Shown here: positions 46,036 to 55,174 of the stretch, in pieces
Layout: every line of letters starts with the position of its first letter
How positions within the stretch are numbered: the stretch's first letter is position 1
From: an uncultured Paracoccaceae bacterium
GTDB lineage: Bacteria > Pseudomonadota > Alphaproteobacteria > Rhodobacterales > Rhodobacteraceae
Direction: 5' to 3'
Length of the DNA: 64,000 nucleotides
Assembly: GCA_937864535.1 (NCBI GenBank)
Contig: CALMJS010000014.1
Coordinates: forward strand, 168,089-232,088
Translations under genes and position numbers: made by a program
The notes under the pieces: generated by a model
What the model saw: only the letters and a program-made list of their open reading frames with translations
Databases searched by the model: none
Told to the model about the DNA's origin: nothing

Positions 46036-46698
46036 TCAGGTCGGGCAGCGGGGCGAGACAACGCGGTCGAATGTCGCCCTGAGGGCGACATCAACGTCAT
46101 CCATCGTGACAGGCAGTCCCAGATCGACCAGCGAGGTCACACCGAAATTGCTGATCCCGCAGGGCACGATGCCGCCAAAATGGCTGAGGTCCGGTTCCAC
46201 ATTGATCGAAATCCCGTGAAAGCTGACCCAGCGTTTGAGGCGAATGCCGATGGCGGCGATTTTGTCTTCGGCGACCGATCCGTCAGGCAGAGCGGGTTTG
46301 TCCGGACGCTGGACCCAGACGCCGACACGGCCGGGACGGATTTCGCCGTGAACGTTGAATTCGGCCAGCGCGGCAATCACCCACTGTTCCATATCGCGGA
46401 CAAAGCAGCGCACATCGCGGCCACGCTCGCCCACATTCAGCATGACATAGACCACCCGCTGGCCCGGACCGTGATAGGTATATTGGCCGCCGCGTTTGCT
46501 GGGGTAGACCGGGAATTTGTCCGGTTCCAGCAGGTCCTCGGTCTTGGCCGAGGTTCCGGCGGTATAGAGCGGCGGATGTTCGACCAGCCAGATGGCCTCT
46601 TGCGCGGTGCCTGCGGCAATCGCCTCGGCGCGCGCCTCCATAAAGGCGACGGCCTCATCATAATCTGTCAGGCCTTCGCTGCGAATCCACTCAACCAT
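46036..46698 (-). CDS. lipB: Octanoyltransferase LipB
   Basis: Transfers octanoate from acyl carrier protein to lipoyl domains in lipoate synthesis. 220 residues with [15 protein letters not shown], the catalytic Lys in [19 protein letters not shown] and the catalytic Cys in [13 protein letters not shown]. It starts 4 bases after the LytTR gene on the same strand, so the two may be co-transcribed. The family chemistry is well established and all key residues are present. Confidence 0.96.
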   Translation of the reverse strand: MVEWIRSEGLTDYDEAVAFMEARAEAIAAGTAQEAIWLVEHPPLYTAGTSAKTEDLLEPDKFPVYPSKRGGQYTYHGPGQRVVYVMLNVGERGRDVRCFVRDMEQWVIAALAEFNVHGEIRPGRVGVWVQRPDKPALPDGSVAEDKIAAIGIRLKRWVSFHGISINVEPDLSHFGGIVPCGISNFGVTSLVDLGLPVTMDDVDVALRATFDRVVSPRCPT

Positions 46699-46702
46699 GC
46701 GC

Positions 46703-47497
46703 TCACCCGGGCAGTAGCCCGGCCTCCTTTAGGGCAGGAACATAGCGCCGACTGACGGGAATGTCAGGGCCGTGTGTCATGGATAGCACGGCACGGTCGC
46801 CCTCGCGCCGCGCGGCGGTGATGGCGGCGCTCGCAACCCAATGGGATCGATGCACCTGTAGCCCGCTTTGTGGCGCGACCTCGTTCATCGCATCGCTCAG
46901 GCGCAACAGCACGATCTCCTCGCCCCGTATCGTGCGAATGCGGACATAGTGATCCTCGACCGACAGCGCGACCAGATCGCCGCGCTTGTCCACCGGCAAC
47001 CGCTGGAGAATCATCGGAGCGGACGGTTCGGACCTCTGGACCGGTGCAGCAGTCGGGGCGGGCGATGGTACGCGGTGCGACGAAATCAGATCCAGCGTCC
47101 CGGTGACGATCGCGGCGATCACAAACACCGTTCCGAACAGTTCGGGCCAGTCCGCCAAATAGGGCCAGTATCCCAGCATCGCCAGATTGAGCAGGGCCAC
47201 GACCATCGTCACCAGAATGCCGTTCACCACTGCCACGGCGGCCGAATGCATCGGGCGGGACATGCGCGGGCGCAGCGGGTTCAGCAGGGCCGCCCCGACG
47301 CAGCCCGCCAGATATGTGCACCCGACCATGACCACCCAATACCCGAACCGCGGAGCAGGCCGCATGAGGCGGTCCGATTCAAAGGGCGCGATCAGCGTCA
47401 GCACCAAAGAGGCGGCGAGGATCACAACCCACGTGAGTCTATTGGAAAAATGGGTCCGCACTTCACGAAGCGCGAAATGCGTCTGGCTGTCAGTCAC
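46703..47497 (-). CDS. Membrane-bound LytTR-domain transcriptional regulator
   Basis: About 264 residues: four predicted membrane helices ([78 protein letters not shown]) and a C-terminal LytTR DNA-binding domain ([45 protein letters not shown]). The regulator would act on DNA while anchored in the inner membrane. The GTG at 47497 has CCGGAG six bases before it. An ATG at 47554 is an alternative. It is divergent from the DUF2306 gene, its likely target. Confidence 0.88.
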   Translation of the reverse strand: MTDSQTHFALREVRTHFSNRLTWVVILAASLVLTLIAPFESDRLMRPAPRFGYWVVMVGCTYLAGCVGAALLNPLRPRMSRPMHSAAVAVVNGILVTMVVALLNLAMLGYWPYLADWPELFGTVFVIAAIVTGTLDLISSHRVPSPAPTAAPVQRSEPSAPMILQRLPVDKRGDLVALSVEDHYVRIRTIRGEEIVLLRLSDAMNEVAPQSGLQVHRSHWVASAAITAARREGDRAVLSMTHGPDIPVSRRYVPALKEAGLLPG

Positions 47498-47597
47498 GTG
47501 TTTCTCCGGTTGGTTCGCGTATGTGCCATTGAGCCAGGTAGCCCGGTTTTTCATCTCTAGGTCGAACCTAGTCATCCCGACCACAAAGGAAAAGCCC

Positions 47598-48089
47598 ATG
47601 TCTCTCGCCCCGTTACTGACCGCCGACCCCGTGATCCAGTTCCATGCTATTGGTGCGCTCTGCGCTGTGGCGTTGGGGCCGGTCGCGATCTATCGCAAAC
47701 GTCGGGACATGATCCACCGCGTCGTAGGCTATATCTGGGTACTGGCGATGGTCACCACAGCGGTTTCCTCGTTCTGGATCCTCGAATTCGCGGTGATTGG
47801 TCCATTCAGCCCGATTCACGGTCTGGCGGTGCTGGCCCTCTGGTCAATCTGGGTCGGGATGCGGGCCATTTGGCGCGGAGACCTTGCCGCCCACAAGGCC
47901 ACGATGCGGAGCCTCTATTGGAATGGCGTGATGATCGCCGCGCTGTTCAATTTCCTGCCGGGGCGGCGCGTGAACCGTAGTGTGTTCGGCGAGCACACCG
48001 AATTGGGCCTCTATGTGGTCGCAATTGGTGGGACCCTGTTGGTTTTGCGCCTGCTGTCGGGGCGAAAATTCATGCGTCGCCTCGCCTGA
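47598..48089 (+). CDS. DUF2306 membrane protein
   Basis: A 163-residue inner-membrane protein with four helices and the conserved histidines of the family (QFHAIGALCAVALGPVAIYRKRRDMIHRVVGY, HKATMRSLYWNGVMIAALFNFLPGRR, GEHTELGLY). The function is unknown. AAAGGA is seven bases ahead of the ATG. It shares a ~100-base spacer with the divergent membrane LytTR regulator; LytTR regulators often control adjacent membrane genes, so regulation by it is likely but inferred. Confidence 0.9.
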   Translation: MSLAPLLTADPVIQFHAIGALCAVALGPVAIYRKRRDMIHRVVGYIWVLAMVTTAVSSFWILEFAVIGPFSPIHGLAVLALWSIWVGMRAIWRGDLAAHKATMRSLYWNGVMIAALFNFLPGRRVNRSVFGEHTELGLYVVAIGGTLLVLRLLSGRKFMRRLA

Positions 48090-48152
48090 GCATTTTTGCC
48101 CTTGAGGTCCCCGCGCGGTTGGTCTAGAGACCGCGCACCAAGCCTAGACAGT

Positions 48153-48239
48153 GCGGTCGTGGCGGAATTGGTAGACGCGCAGCGTTGAGGTCGCTGTGGG
48201 GTAACTCCCGTGGAAGTTCGAGTCTTCTCGACCGCACCA
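48153..48239 (+). tRNA. tRNA-Leu (GAG)
   Basis: A class II tRNA of 87 bases: acceptor stem GCGGTCG pairs with CGACCGC, the D arm contains GGCGGAATTGGTAGACGCG, the anticodon stem CAGCG/CGCTG holds loop TTGAGGT with anticodon GAG, there is a long variable arm, and the T loop contains TTCGAGTC. CCA is encoded. Confidence 0.97.
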
Positions 48240-48424
48240 TCTCTCTCCTACATGGATGACGATGACATGTCTCAGCCCGAGGGGCTGGGACGCCAAGCTA
48301 TTGGTATTCCATTGATTGCCATCCCTTTGGATAGGTTCGGGGCATCGGTGTAGGTCCGCGGTCATTCGCTAATCTGGCGTCGGTCTGGGTCGTTCCCCCG
48401 TTCAAGCATTCTTGGGGGCTTGAT

Positions 48425-51040
48425 ATGGCAACGATCTACACGATGAAGGGCTTTGCGCCCAATGCGATTACCGGACTGACCGGAAATCTCAACACCGCCG
48501 GGTCGACCATGCGGCTGGACCCCAATTGGTCTGCCTCTACCAGCGCCTATTCCTTTGCCGTCGAAGATGCCGACTGGCTGGTTCTCGAAGTGTCGGACAC
48601 CGTGTTCAGCGGCGACACCAATAACCATGAAGTCGGCAACGACAGCTATAAACAGACCCTGACGCTCAAGAACGCGTCGGGCACGACGGTGGCCAGTGGC
48701 CGCGCCTATGTCGAGGATGTCTATACGCTGACCGCGCCGGATGGCACGGTGATCCACCTCTATACGGTCGAGGTCGCAGGGACCTTTGTCGGGACCATCG
48801 CCGACGGGCAGATGATACCGGGCGTCACCTATACGGTGACCTCATCCGGCAATACCAACGGTGTGTCCTATTCGTCGATCGTCGATCAGACCTACGATCC
48901 GAATGCCGCCAATGATCTGCAAGGCGCGGATACGGTAGCCGATACATTCTACGGCGGGGCTGGCGCGGACAAGATCTCGGGGCGCGCCGGCAATGACGTC
49001 CTTTATGGCGGTAACGATGCTGACATTGTTGTCGGCGGCGAGGGGCAGGACAAAGTCTATGGCGATGCCGGGAATGACTATGTTTCCGGGGATGGCCAGC
49101 TCTATGATCTGAATTTTCACAAATCCGGATCGAACAATACCCCGACGACGCTGACGGTCGTAAACAATGCCACTGGCCCGATCGTCCTGTGCCGGATCGA
49201 CAGCAACGGCAACTCGATCACCGTTGCAACGGTGCAGGAGGGGCAGACCTATCAGGTCAACACCTATGTAGAGACCAACTGGGTCATCCGCGACGAAAAC
49301 AACTATTTCCTCGATCTGATCGACGGGGCCGCGAACCAGACCTATACCTACGCCGCCGGTCACAACGACACCGTCTATGGTGGCGACGGGGACGATACCG
49401 TCATGGGCCAGATGGGGCATGACACGGTATATGGCGGTGCAGGCAACGACACCGTCTACGGCGGGTCGGGGAATGACACGCTCTATGCCGATGCGGGCAA
49501 TGACACGGTCTACGGCGGCGATGACCGCGACACGATTTTCGTCAATGGCGCCGATACGGTTTTTGGCGGTGAAGGCGGCGACGACTTAGATGTCCTCGTG
49601 ATGAACGATGCCGGCGGCACGGTAACCTTTACCGGAGCCGAATCCGGCACATTCCAGCAAAACGGCGTCACCGGAACCGGCAGCTTTGCCGAGATCGAAT
49701 ACGTCGCGGGTGGAGCCGGCGGCGATACCTTCGATCTGACAAACTCTGGCGGGTATCGCGACATCTACTTGCAGGGCGGCAACGACACATTCTATGGCAG
49801 CGCCCTGATGGATACCGCCCATGGCGGCGACGGCAATGATGTCCTCTATGGTGGTGGAGGCGATGACGTCCTGCTGTTCGGGGCAGGGGACGACCTGACC
49901 TATGGCGGTGACGGCAACGACTTTATCGACGATGAATATGGCGTACAACTGTCGGGCATGAACACCGTCTACGGCGGTGCCGGTCAGGACCATATCTACA
50001 CCGGATCTGGCAACGACACTATCTACGGCGGCGCGGACGCGGACGAGATCCACGGCGAATCCGGCTCCGATATCCTGTTTGGTGACGAAGGCGACGACAC
50101 CGTCTGGGCAGAGGATGGCAATGACACCCTGTCGGGGGGCGCGGGCAACGATACGCTCTATACCGGGTCGGGCAATGACACCATAATCGTCGGCAGTGGT
50201 CGCGACGTGGTGGGCGATTTCAACATCGCCGATGACGATCTGGACGGATTCTCGAACGACCAACTGTCGGTCGCCAACCTGCTGAACGCGCAGGGACAGC
50301 CGATCAGCTATCACGACGTCGTTGTCAGCGACGATGGCTCGGGTAACGCGGTTCTGACCTTTCCAAATGGCGAACAGATCGTATTGCAAGGCGTGTCGCC
50401 GACCGCCGTCGATACCGGGCCGGAACTGTTCAAGATCGGTATTCCCTGCTTTACGTCTGGCACGATGATCCTGACCCCACGGGGCGAGGTTCCGGTGGAA
50501 ATGCTGCGTCCGGGGGATATGGTTGTGACCCGCGACAATGGCCCGCAGCCGTTGCGCTGGGCGGGGATGCGGCGGTTGTCGCGCGCCGATCTGGACGACA
50601 ATCCCGACCTGTTGCCGGTCAAGATCGAACCGGGTGGTTGGGCCGGAGAGCGCGGTTTGCTGGTGTCGCCGCAGCACGCCATCAGCACCATGACGTCGCA
50701 GCGCGGCGGCACCCATCAATTCGTGCGAGCCCGTCATCTGGCGCGCCTGCGCGGGGGCAAGGCGCGGGTGGCCAAGGGTATCAAATCGGTCACCTACTGC
50801 CACCTGATGTTCGATCAGCATCAGGTCGTGTTCGGCAATTCGATCGCCTCCGAGAGCTTCTATCCCGGACCGTGGGGGCTGTCTGCCCTGACCCCTGAGT
50901 CGATCCGCGAGGTGGTTTATCTATTCCCCGAACTGCAACAAAAAAGGGTCGAAAATGCCTACGGACCCAGCGCCAGACCTGTAGCGCGATTCCGCGACCT
51001 TCCCGACGCAATTCGCGACATAACTCTGGACCGTCTCTAA
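48425..51040 (+). CDS. RTX calcium-binding protein with VHL-beta-like and Hint domains
   Basis: An 871-residue acidic, cysteine-poor protein, probably secreted by type I secretion (no Sec signal). An N-terminal beta domain (1-165) precedes several blocks of GGxGxDxUx nonapeptides (about 165-226, 310-400 and 475-605), expected to fold as Ca2+-bound beta rolls. Residues ~231-310 interrupt the repeats with a VHL-beta-like domain (LTVVNNATGPIVLCRIDSNG, ATVQEGQTYQVNTYVETNWV). The C-terminal Hint domain starts at Cys675 (PCFTSGTMILTPRGEVPVE) and includes LLVSPQHAI and the late CHLMFDQHQVVFGN. Hint domains can self-cleave; a downstream extein is nearly absent here. GGGGG lies ten bases before the ATG. 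No secretion genes are adjacent. Confidence 0.9.
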   Translation: MATIYTMKGFAPNAITGLTGNLNTAGSTMRLDPNWSASTSAYSFAVEDADWLVLEVSDTVFSGDTNNHEVGNDSYKQTLTLKNASGTTVASGRAYVEDVYTLTAPDGTVIHLYTVEVAGTFVGTIADGQMIPGVTYTVTSSGNTNGVSYSSIVDQTYDPNAANDLQGADTVADTFYGGAGADKISGRAGNDVLYGGNDADIVVGGEGQDKVYGDAGNDYVSGDGQLYDLNFHKSGSNNTPTTLTVVNNATGPIVLCRIDSNGNSITVATVQEGQTYQVNTYVETNWVIRDENNYFLDLIDGAANQTYTYAAGHNDTVYGGDGDDTVMGQMGHDTVYGGAGNDTVYGGSGNDTLYADAGNDTVYGGDDRDTIFVNGADTVFGGEGGDDLDVLVMNDAGGTVTFTGAESGTFQQNGVTGTGSFAEIEYVAGGAGGDTFDLTNSGGYRDIYLQGGNDTFYGSALMDTAHGGDGNDVLYGGGGDDVLLFGAGDDLTYGGDGNDFIDDEYGVQLSGMNTVYGGAGQDHIYTGSGNDTIYGGADADEIHGESGSDILFGDEGDDTVWAEDGNDTLSGGAGNDTLYTGSGNDTIIVGSGRDVVGDFNIADDDLDGFSNDQLSVANLLNAQGQPISYHDVVVSDDGSGNAVLTFPNGEQIVLQGVSPTAVDTGPELFKIGIPCFTSGTMILTPRGEVPVEMLRPGDMVVTRDNGPQPLRWAGMRRLSRADLDDNPDLLPVKIEPGGWAGERGLLVSPQHAISTMTSQRGGTHQFVRARHLARLRGGKARVAKGIKSVTYCHLMFDQHQVVFGNSIASESFYPGPWGLSALTPESIREVVYLFPELQQKRVENAYGPSARPVARFRDLPDAIRDITLDRL

Positions 51041-51051
51041 AGGACACTCGG

Positions 51052-51080
51052 CGCGGGGCTGCGATTGCCCCGCGTTCTTT
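51052..51080 (+). terminator. Terminator of the RTX gene
   Basis: CGCGGGGC and GCCCCGCG form an 8-bp stem with a seven-base loop followed by TTCTTTG, 12 bases after the stop. Confidence 0.75.
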
Positions 51081-51262
51081 GTCTGATATGACTAATTTTT
51101 GCAGGACAAATGACTGCAAAAGGCAAGCTTTAAAGATAAAAAGCTGTAAATAGCGTCTGCCGCTCCGGTTATCCGCCTTATTGGTTGCAATATTGCGCAA
51201 CGGTTGTTTTAGTTTGGGGATAACAGGCGGGAAAACCGCCGTCACAGTCAGGGAGTGCCGCT

Positions 51263-52360
51263 TTGGCGACAAGCACGGACCAAGCATTCGTCGAATTCGA
51301 ACGCGTGCAGAAAAGCTATGATGGCGAAACGCTCGTCGTCAAAGACCTCAATCTATCTCTGCCCAAGGGCGAGTTTCTGACCATGCTCGGGCCCTCCGGG
51401 TCTGGCAAAACCACGTGTCTGATGATGCTGGCGGGTTTTGAAACGGCGACGCATGGCGACATTCGTCTGGGCGGGGTGTCGATCAACAATATTCCTCCGC
51501 ACAAGCGCGGCATCGGCATGGTATTCCAGAACTATGCCCTGTTCCCGCACATGACGGTTGCAGAGAACCTCTCCTTCCCGCTGGAGGTGCGCAAGCTTGG
51601 CAAGTCCGAGCGGGAAGCCAAGGTCAAGCGGGCGCTCGACATGGTGCAGATGGGCAGCTTTGGCAATCGCCGGCCGTCGCAATTGTCAGGCGGTCAGCAG
51701 CAGCGGATCGCGCTGGCGCGGGCACTGGTATTCGAGCCCGAGCTGGTTCTAATGGACGAACCCTTGGGGGCGCTGGACAAGCAGCTTCGCGAACATATGC
51801 AGTTCGAGATCACCCGTCTGGCGCATGATCTGGGGATCACCACGGTTTACGTGACGCACGACCAGACCGAAGCCCTGACCATGTCGGACCGCGTGGCCGT
51901 GTTCAACGATGGTCGCATCCAGCAATTGGCGCCGCCCGACCAATTGTACGAGGCACCGCAGAACAGCTTTGTCGCGCAGTTCATCGGCGAAAATAACACC
52001 CTCATCGGCAAGGTCACGGCGCTGTCCGGCGATCGTTGTACGGTCCTTCTCGACAGCGGCGAAATCATCGACGCCAAGCCTGTCAACGTCAAAGCGGTGG
52101 GCGATCGGACCAAGGTTTCGATCCGTCCCGAACGGGTCGAGGTCAACAAATCCCGCCTCTCGCCGGATGCCCACACGCTCAAGGCGGAAGTGCTGGAATT
52201 CATCTACATGGGCGACATTTTCCGCACGCGTCTGCGGGTTGCCGGTCAGGACAACTTTGTCATCAAGACCCGCAACGCCCCTGATCAGGTACGCCTGACC
52301 CCCGGTTCGATGATCGAAATCGGCTGGTTGGCAGAGGATTGCCGCGCGCTCGACGCCTGA
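51263..52360 (+). CDS. ABC transporter ATP-binding protein (PotA type)
   Basis: A 365-residue ATPase of a polyamine/opine/putrescine-type importer. Walker A GPSGSGKTT, Q-loop VFQNYALFPHMT, signature LSGGQQQRIALARAL, Walker B LVLMDEPLGALD, H-loop VTHDQTEAL, and a C-terminal TOBE_2 regulatory domain (VSIRPERVEV onward). The start is TTG at 51263 with GGGAG seven bases upstream. It is the first gene of an operon with the binding protein and two permeases. The name potA would be only by similarity. Confidence 0.93.
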   Translation: MATSTDQAFVEFERVQKSYDGETLVVKDLNLSLPKGEFLTMLGPSGSGKTTCLMMLAGFETATHGDIRLGGVSINNIPPHKRGIGMVFQNYALFPHMTVAENLSFPLEVRKLGKSEREAKVKRALDMVQMGSFGNRRPSQLSGGQQQRIALARALVFEPELVLMDEPLGALDKQLREHMQFEITRLAHDLGITTVYVTHDQTEALTMSDRVAVFNDGRIQQLAPPDQLYEAPQNSFVAQFIGENNTLIGKVTALSGDRCTVLLDSGEIIDAKPVNVKAVGDRTKVSIRPERVEVNKSRLSPDAHTLKAEVLEFIYMGDIFRTRLRVAGQDNFVIKTRNAPDQVRLTPGSMIEIGWLAEDCRALDA

Positions 52361-52441
52361 GCGCGCTGACAAACGGTGCCGTCCGAGCCCGGCAGGCGGA
52401 CACCGAAAAAGTCAAACCGGGTAACAACACGGGAGAATACC

Positions 52442-53548
52442 ATGAAGACCACCAAGATTCTGCTGGCCACCTCTGCACTGGTTGCAGCGACCGCTGGCGT
52501 TGCCCGCGCTGAAATGGCGAACGAGATGACCATCGTGAGCTGGGGCGGCGCCTATCAGAACAGCCAGCTCAAGGCCTATGTAGAGCCCTATCTCGCGCTG
52601 CACCCCGAAGTGTCCGTCGTGTGGGACGAATCCTCGGCAGAAGCCGTGGCCAAGCTGCGCGCGATGAACGAAACCGGCAACATCACCTGGGACCTCGTCG
52701 ACGTCGAAGCCGCTGACTCGATCCGTCTGTGCGACGAAGGTCTGGCGATGGAAATCGACCACGACAGCCAGCTGGCTGCTGCCCCCGATGGCACCGGCGC
52801 GGCCGCTGACTTTGGCAACTCGATCGTCTCGGAATGCTTTATCCCGCAGATCGTGTTCTCGACCACCTTCGGCTACCGCTCGGACATGGTTGGCGCGACC
52901 GCTCCGACCTCGGTCTGCGCGATTTTCGACACCGCGACCTATCCGGGCAAGCGCGCGCTGAACAAGAACCCGCTGGGCAACCTGGAATGGGCGCTGCTCT
53001 GTGACGGCGTTGCCAAGGAAGAAATCTACAACGTCCTGGCCACCGAAGAAGGTCAGACCCGTGCTTTTGCAAAGCTCGACACCATCAAGGGTGACGTGGT
53101 GTGGTGGTCGGCTGGCGCCGAAACCCCGCAGCTGCTGGCTGACGGCGAAGTCGTGATGGGCTCGACCTACAACGGTCGCCTGTTCAGCGCGATTGCCGAA
53201 CAGAACCAGCCGATCGGCATGCTCTGGGACGCGCAGATGTTGGACTTTGACGGTTGGGTCGTTCCCGCGAACCTGCCCGAGGACCGTCTGGCCCGCGTGA
53301 TGGACTTCCTCGTCTTCGCAACCGACACCCAGCGTCTTGCCGATCAGGCCAAGTACATCTCCTACGGTCCGGCCCGCGCCTCTTCGGCTCCGCTGGTTGG
53401 CACGCACGCCGATCTGGGTATCGAAATGGCGCCGCACATGCCGACCGATCCGGCAAACGCGACCAACGTGTTCGTGACCCAGTACGCCTTCTGGGCTGAC
53501 TACCGCGACGACCTGGACGCCAAGTTCCAGGCCTGGCTGGCTCAGTAA
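52442..53548 (+). CDS. ABC transporter substrate-binding protein (PotD type)
   Basis: A 368-residue periplasmic protein with a Sec signal peptide (MKTTKILLATSALVAATAGVARA) and the SBP_bac_8/PotD fold (MTIVSWGGAYQNSQLKAYVEPYL at the start, VDVEAADSIRLCDEGL, VVWWSAGAETPQLLADGEVVMGSTYNGR). It binds a small cationic or opine-like ligand in related systems; the ligand here is unknown. GGGAG precedes the ATG at 52442. It is usually the most abundant product of such operons. Confidence 0.93.
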   Translation: MKTTKILLATSALVAATAGVARAEMANEMTIVSWGGAYQNSQLKAYVEPYLALHPEVSVVWDESSAEAVAKLRAMNETGNITWDLVDVEAADSIRLCDEGLAMEIDHDSQLAAAPDGTGAAADFGNSIVSECFIPQIVFSTTFGYRSDMVGATAPTSVCAIFDTATYPGKRALNKNPLGNLEWALLCDGVAKEEIYNVLATEEGQTRAFAKLDTIKGDVVWWSAGAETPQLLADGEVVMGSTYNGRLFSAIAEQNQPIGMLWDAQMLDFDGWVVPANLPEDRLARVMDFLVFATDTQRLADQAKYISYGPARASSAPLVGTHADLGIEMAPHMPTDPANATNVFVTQYAFWADYRDDLDAKFQAWLAQ

Positions 53549-53632
53549 TCGAACGGTGGGGTCGGCCCGTCCGGCCCCGATCAGACCGCAGCCCCAGATC
53601 CGGGGCTGCGGATTTCCGGGATAGGGCGACAG

Positions 53633-55171
53633 ATGACCGATGCGACCACCCAGTCCGGCCCTCTTGTGGCTGCGGACGGAACCTCTCTTAAGAAAAGCCT
53701 CCATCGTGCCCTGCGCCGGCAAAAGCTGCGCGCGCTAGGGATGATTGCGCCGCTTTTGATCTTTATTCTCGTGACCTTCATCGCGCCGATCTTTGATATG
53801 CTGCTGCGGTCGGTCGAGAACGACATTGTGCCGAATACGCTGCCCCGCACGGTTGTTGCGCTTGAGGACTGGGACGCCGACTCCGGGCAGGTGCCGTCCG
53901 AAAATGTCTTTGCAGCCTTTTACATCGATATGGTGGTGGCCGAAGAATACAAGAACCACACCAAACTGGGTTCGCGTCTGAACTATGAAAAAACCGGCAT
54001 CTCGTCGATGTTCCGGTCTACAGGCCGCGATCTGGGCAAGTTTGGCACCGACGTCTACACCGATCAATTCAAGGCCGCCGATGCCGTCTTTGGCGATAGT
54101 GCGGCCTGGGCTGCGTGGATGGCGGATGACGCCGTTCGCGACGCACTGCCAAAAACCGCGGATGCCTATCTGGCCTGGGCGACGATCCAGACTGACAAGG
54201 GCCGCGATCCGGCTGCCCGCAAACTTGATGATTTCGTCTACACCGCGCTCTATCTGGATCTGGCTGCCGGTGCCGTCGCGCCCGGTTTGCCATCGGTTGA
54301 TGTCAGCGGCTTTGACACAGTGTCGCTACGCGATGCCTTCGAGGGGTCGAATGCCGGCTGGGTCGATCCGTCTGTCTGGGCAACGATCCAGACCTATTCC
54401 GGGTTCTACACCAGCGGCTATTTCCTGAACTCTGTCGACCGGATGAAGACGCCCGACGGGATCGAGCCGCGGCCGGAGAGCGAAAAGATCTACATCACAT
54501 TGTTTGTCCGCACGATCCTGCTGTCGCTGACCATCACCGGCACCTGCATTCTGCTGGGCTATCCGATCGCCTATTTGTTGGCCAACCTCCCGATGCGGAG
54601 CGCCAACGTCCTGATGATCCTCGTGTTGTTGCCGTTCTGGACCTCTCTCTTGGTTCGGACCTCCGCATGGAAGGTGCTGCTGCAACAACAGGGGGTGATC
54701 AACAACGTGCTGGTGGCGCTGGGACTCGTCGATGATGCGCACCGGTTGGAGTTGATCAACAACGCGCTGGGCACGGTCATCGCGATGACGCATATCCTGC
54801 TGCCGTTCATGATCCTGCCGCTCTATTCGGTGATGAAAACGATCAGCCCGACCTATGTTCGTGCCGCTAAATCCATGGGGGCAAACGATTGGACAGCCTT
54901 CTGGCGGGTCTATTTCCCGAACTCTGTTCCGGGGATCGGCGCAGGGTCCATCCTCGTGTTCATCCTTGCGATCGGCTACTATATCACCCCCGAACTGGTC
55001 GGCGGTACCAAGGGTGTTTTCATCTCGAACCGGATTGCCTACCATATTTCGTCCTCGCTCAACTGGGGCTTGGCGGCGGCTCTGGGCAGTATCCTGCTGA
55101 TCCTCGTCTTGGGGCTGTACTGGCTCTATGACCGGATCGTGGGCATCGACAACGTCAAACTCGGAGGCTGA
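53633..55171 (+). CDS. ABC transporter permease (PotB type) with large periplasmic insertion
   Basis: A 512-residue inner-membrane permease. One helix (~34-58, LGMIAPLLIFILVTFIAPIFDMLL) is followed by ~225 mostly hydrophilic residues (about 60-284) before the standard five-helix BPD_transp_1 core (IYITLFVRTILLSLTITGTCILLGYPIAYLL on). The EAA loop with its Gly is near YVRAAKSMGANDWTAFWRVYFP. PotB is normally 285-310 residues, so this loop nearly doubles the size. The loop faces the periplasm and may contact the binding protein. It pairs with the 298-residue permease encoded next. Confidence 0.9.
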   Translation: MTDATTQSGPLVAADGTSLKKSLHRALRRQKLRALGMIAPLLIFILVTFIAPIFDMLLRSVENDIVPNTLPRTVVALEDWDADSGQVPSENVFAAFYIDMVVAEEYKNHTKLGSRLNYEKTGISSMFRSTGRDLGKFGTDVYTDQFKAADAVFGDSAAWAAWMADDAVRDALPKTADAYLAWATIQTDKGRDPAARKLDDFVYTALYLDLAAGAVAPGLPSVDVSGFDTVSLRDAFEGSNAGWVDPSVWATIQTYSGFYTSGYFLNSVDRMKTPDGIEPRPESEKIYITLFVRTILLSLTITGTCILLGYPIAYLLANLPMRSANVLMILVLLPFWTSLLVRTSAWKVLLQQQGVINNVLVALGLVDDAHRLELINNALGTVIAMTHILLPFMILPLYSVMKTISPTYVRAAKSMGANDWTAFWRVYFPNSVPGIGAGSILVFILAIGYYITPELVGGTKGVFISNRIAYHISSSLNWGLAAALGSILLILVLGLYWLYDRIVGIDNVKLGG

Positions 55172-55174
55172 TCC

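Noticed and set aside
48153..48239. tRNA-Leu as an integration site for the RTX gene
   Set aside because: No integrase, no direct repeat of the tRNA 3' end and no clear composition break; the following genes look native.
48950..50210. Repetitive DNA that might look like a tandem repeat or CRISPR-like array
   Set aside because: The periodicity is that of the GGxGxD protein nonapeptides of the RTX gene; units are imperfect, there are no unique spacers, and no cas genes are present.
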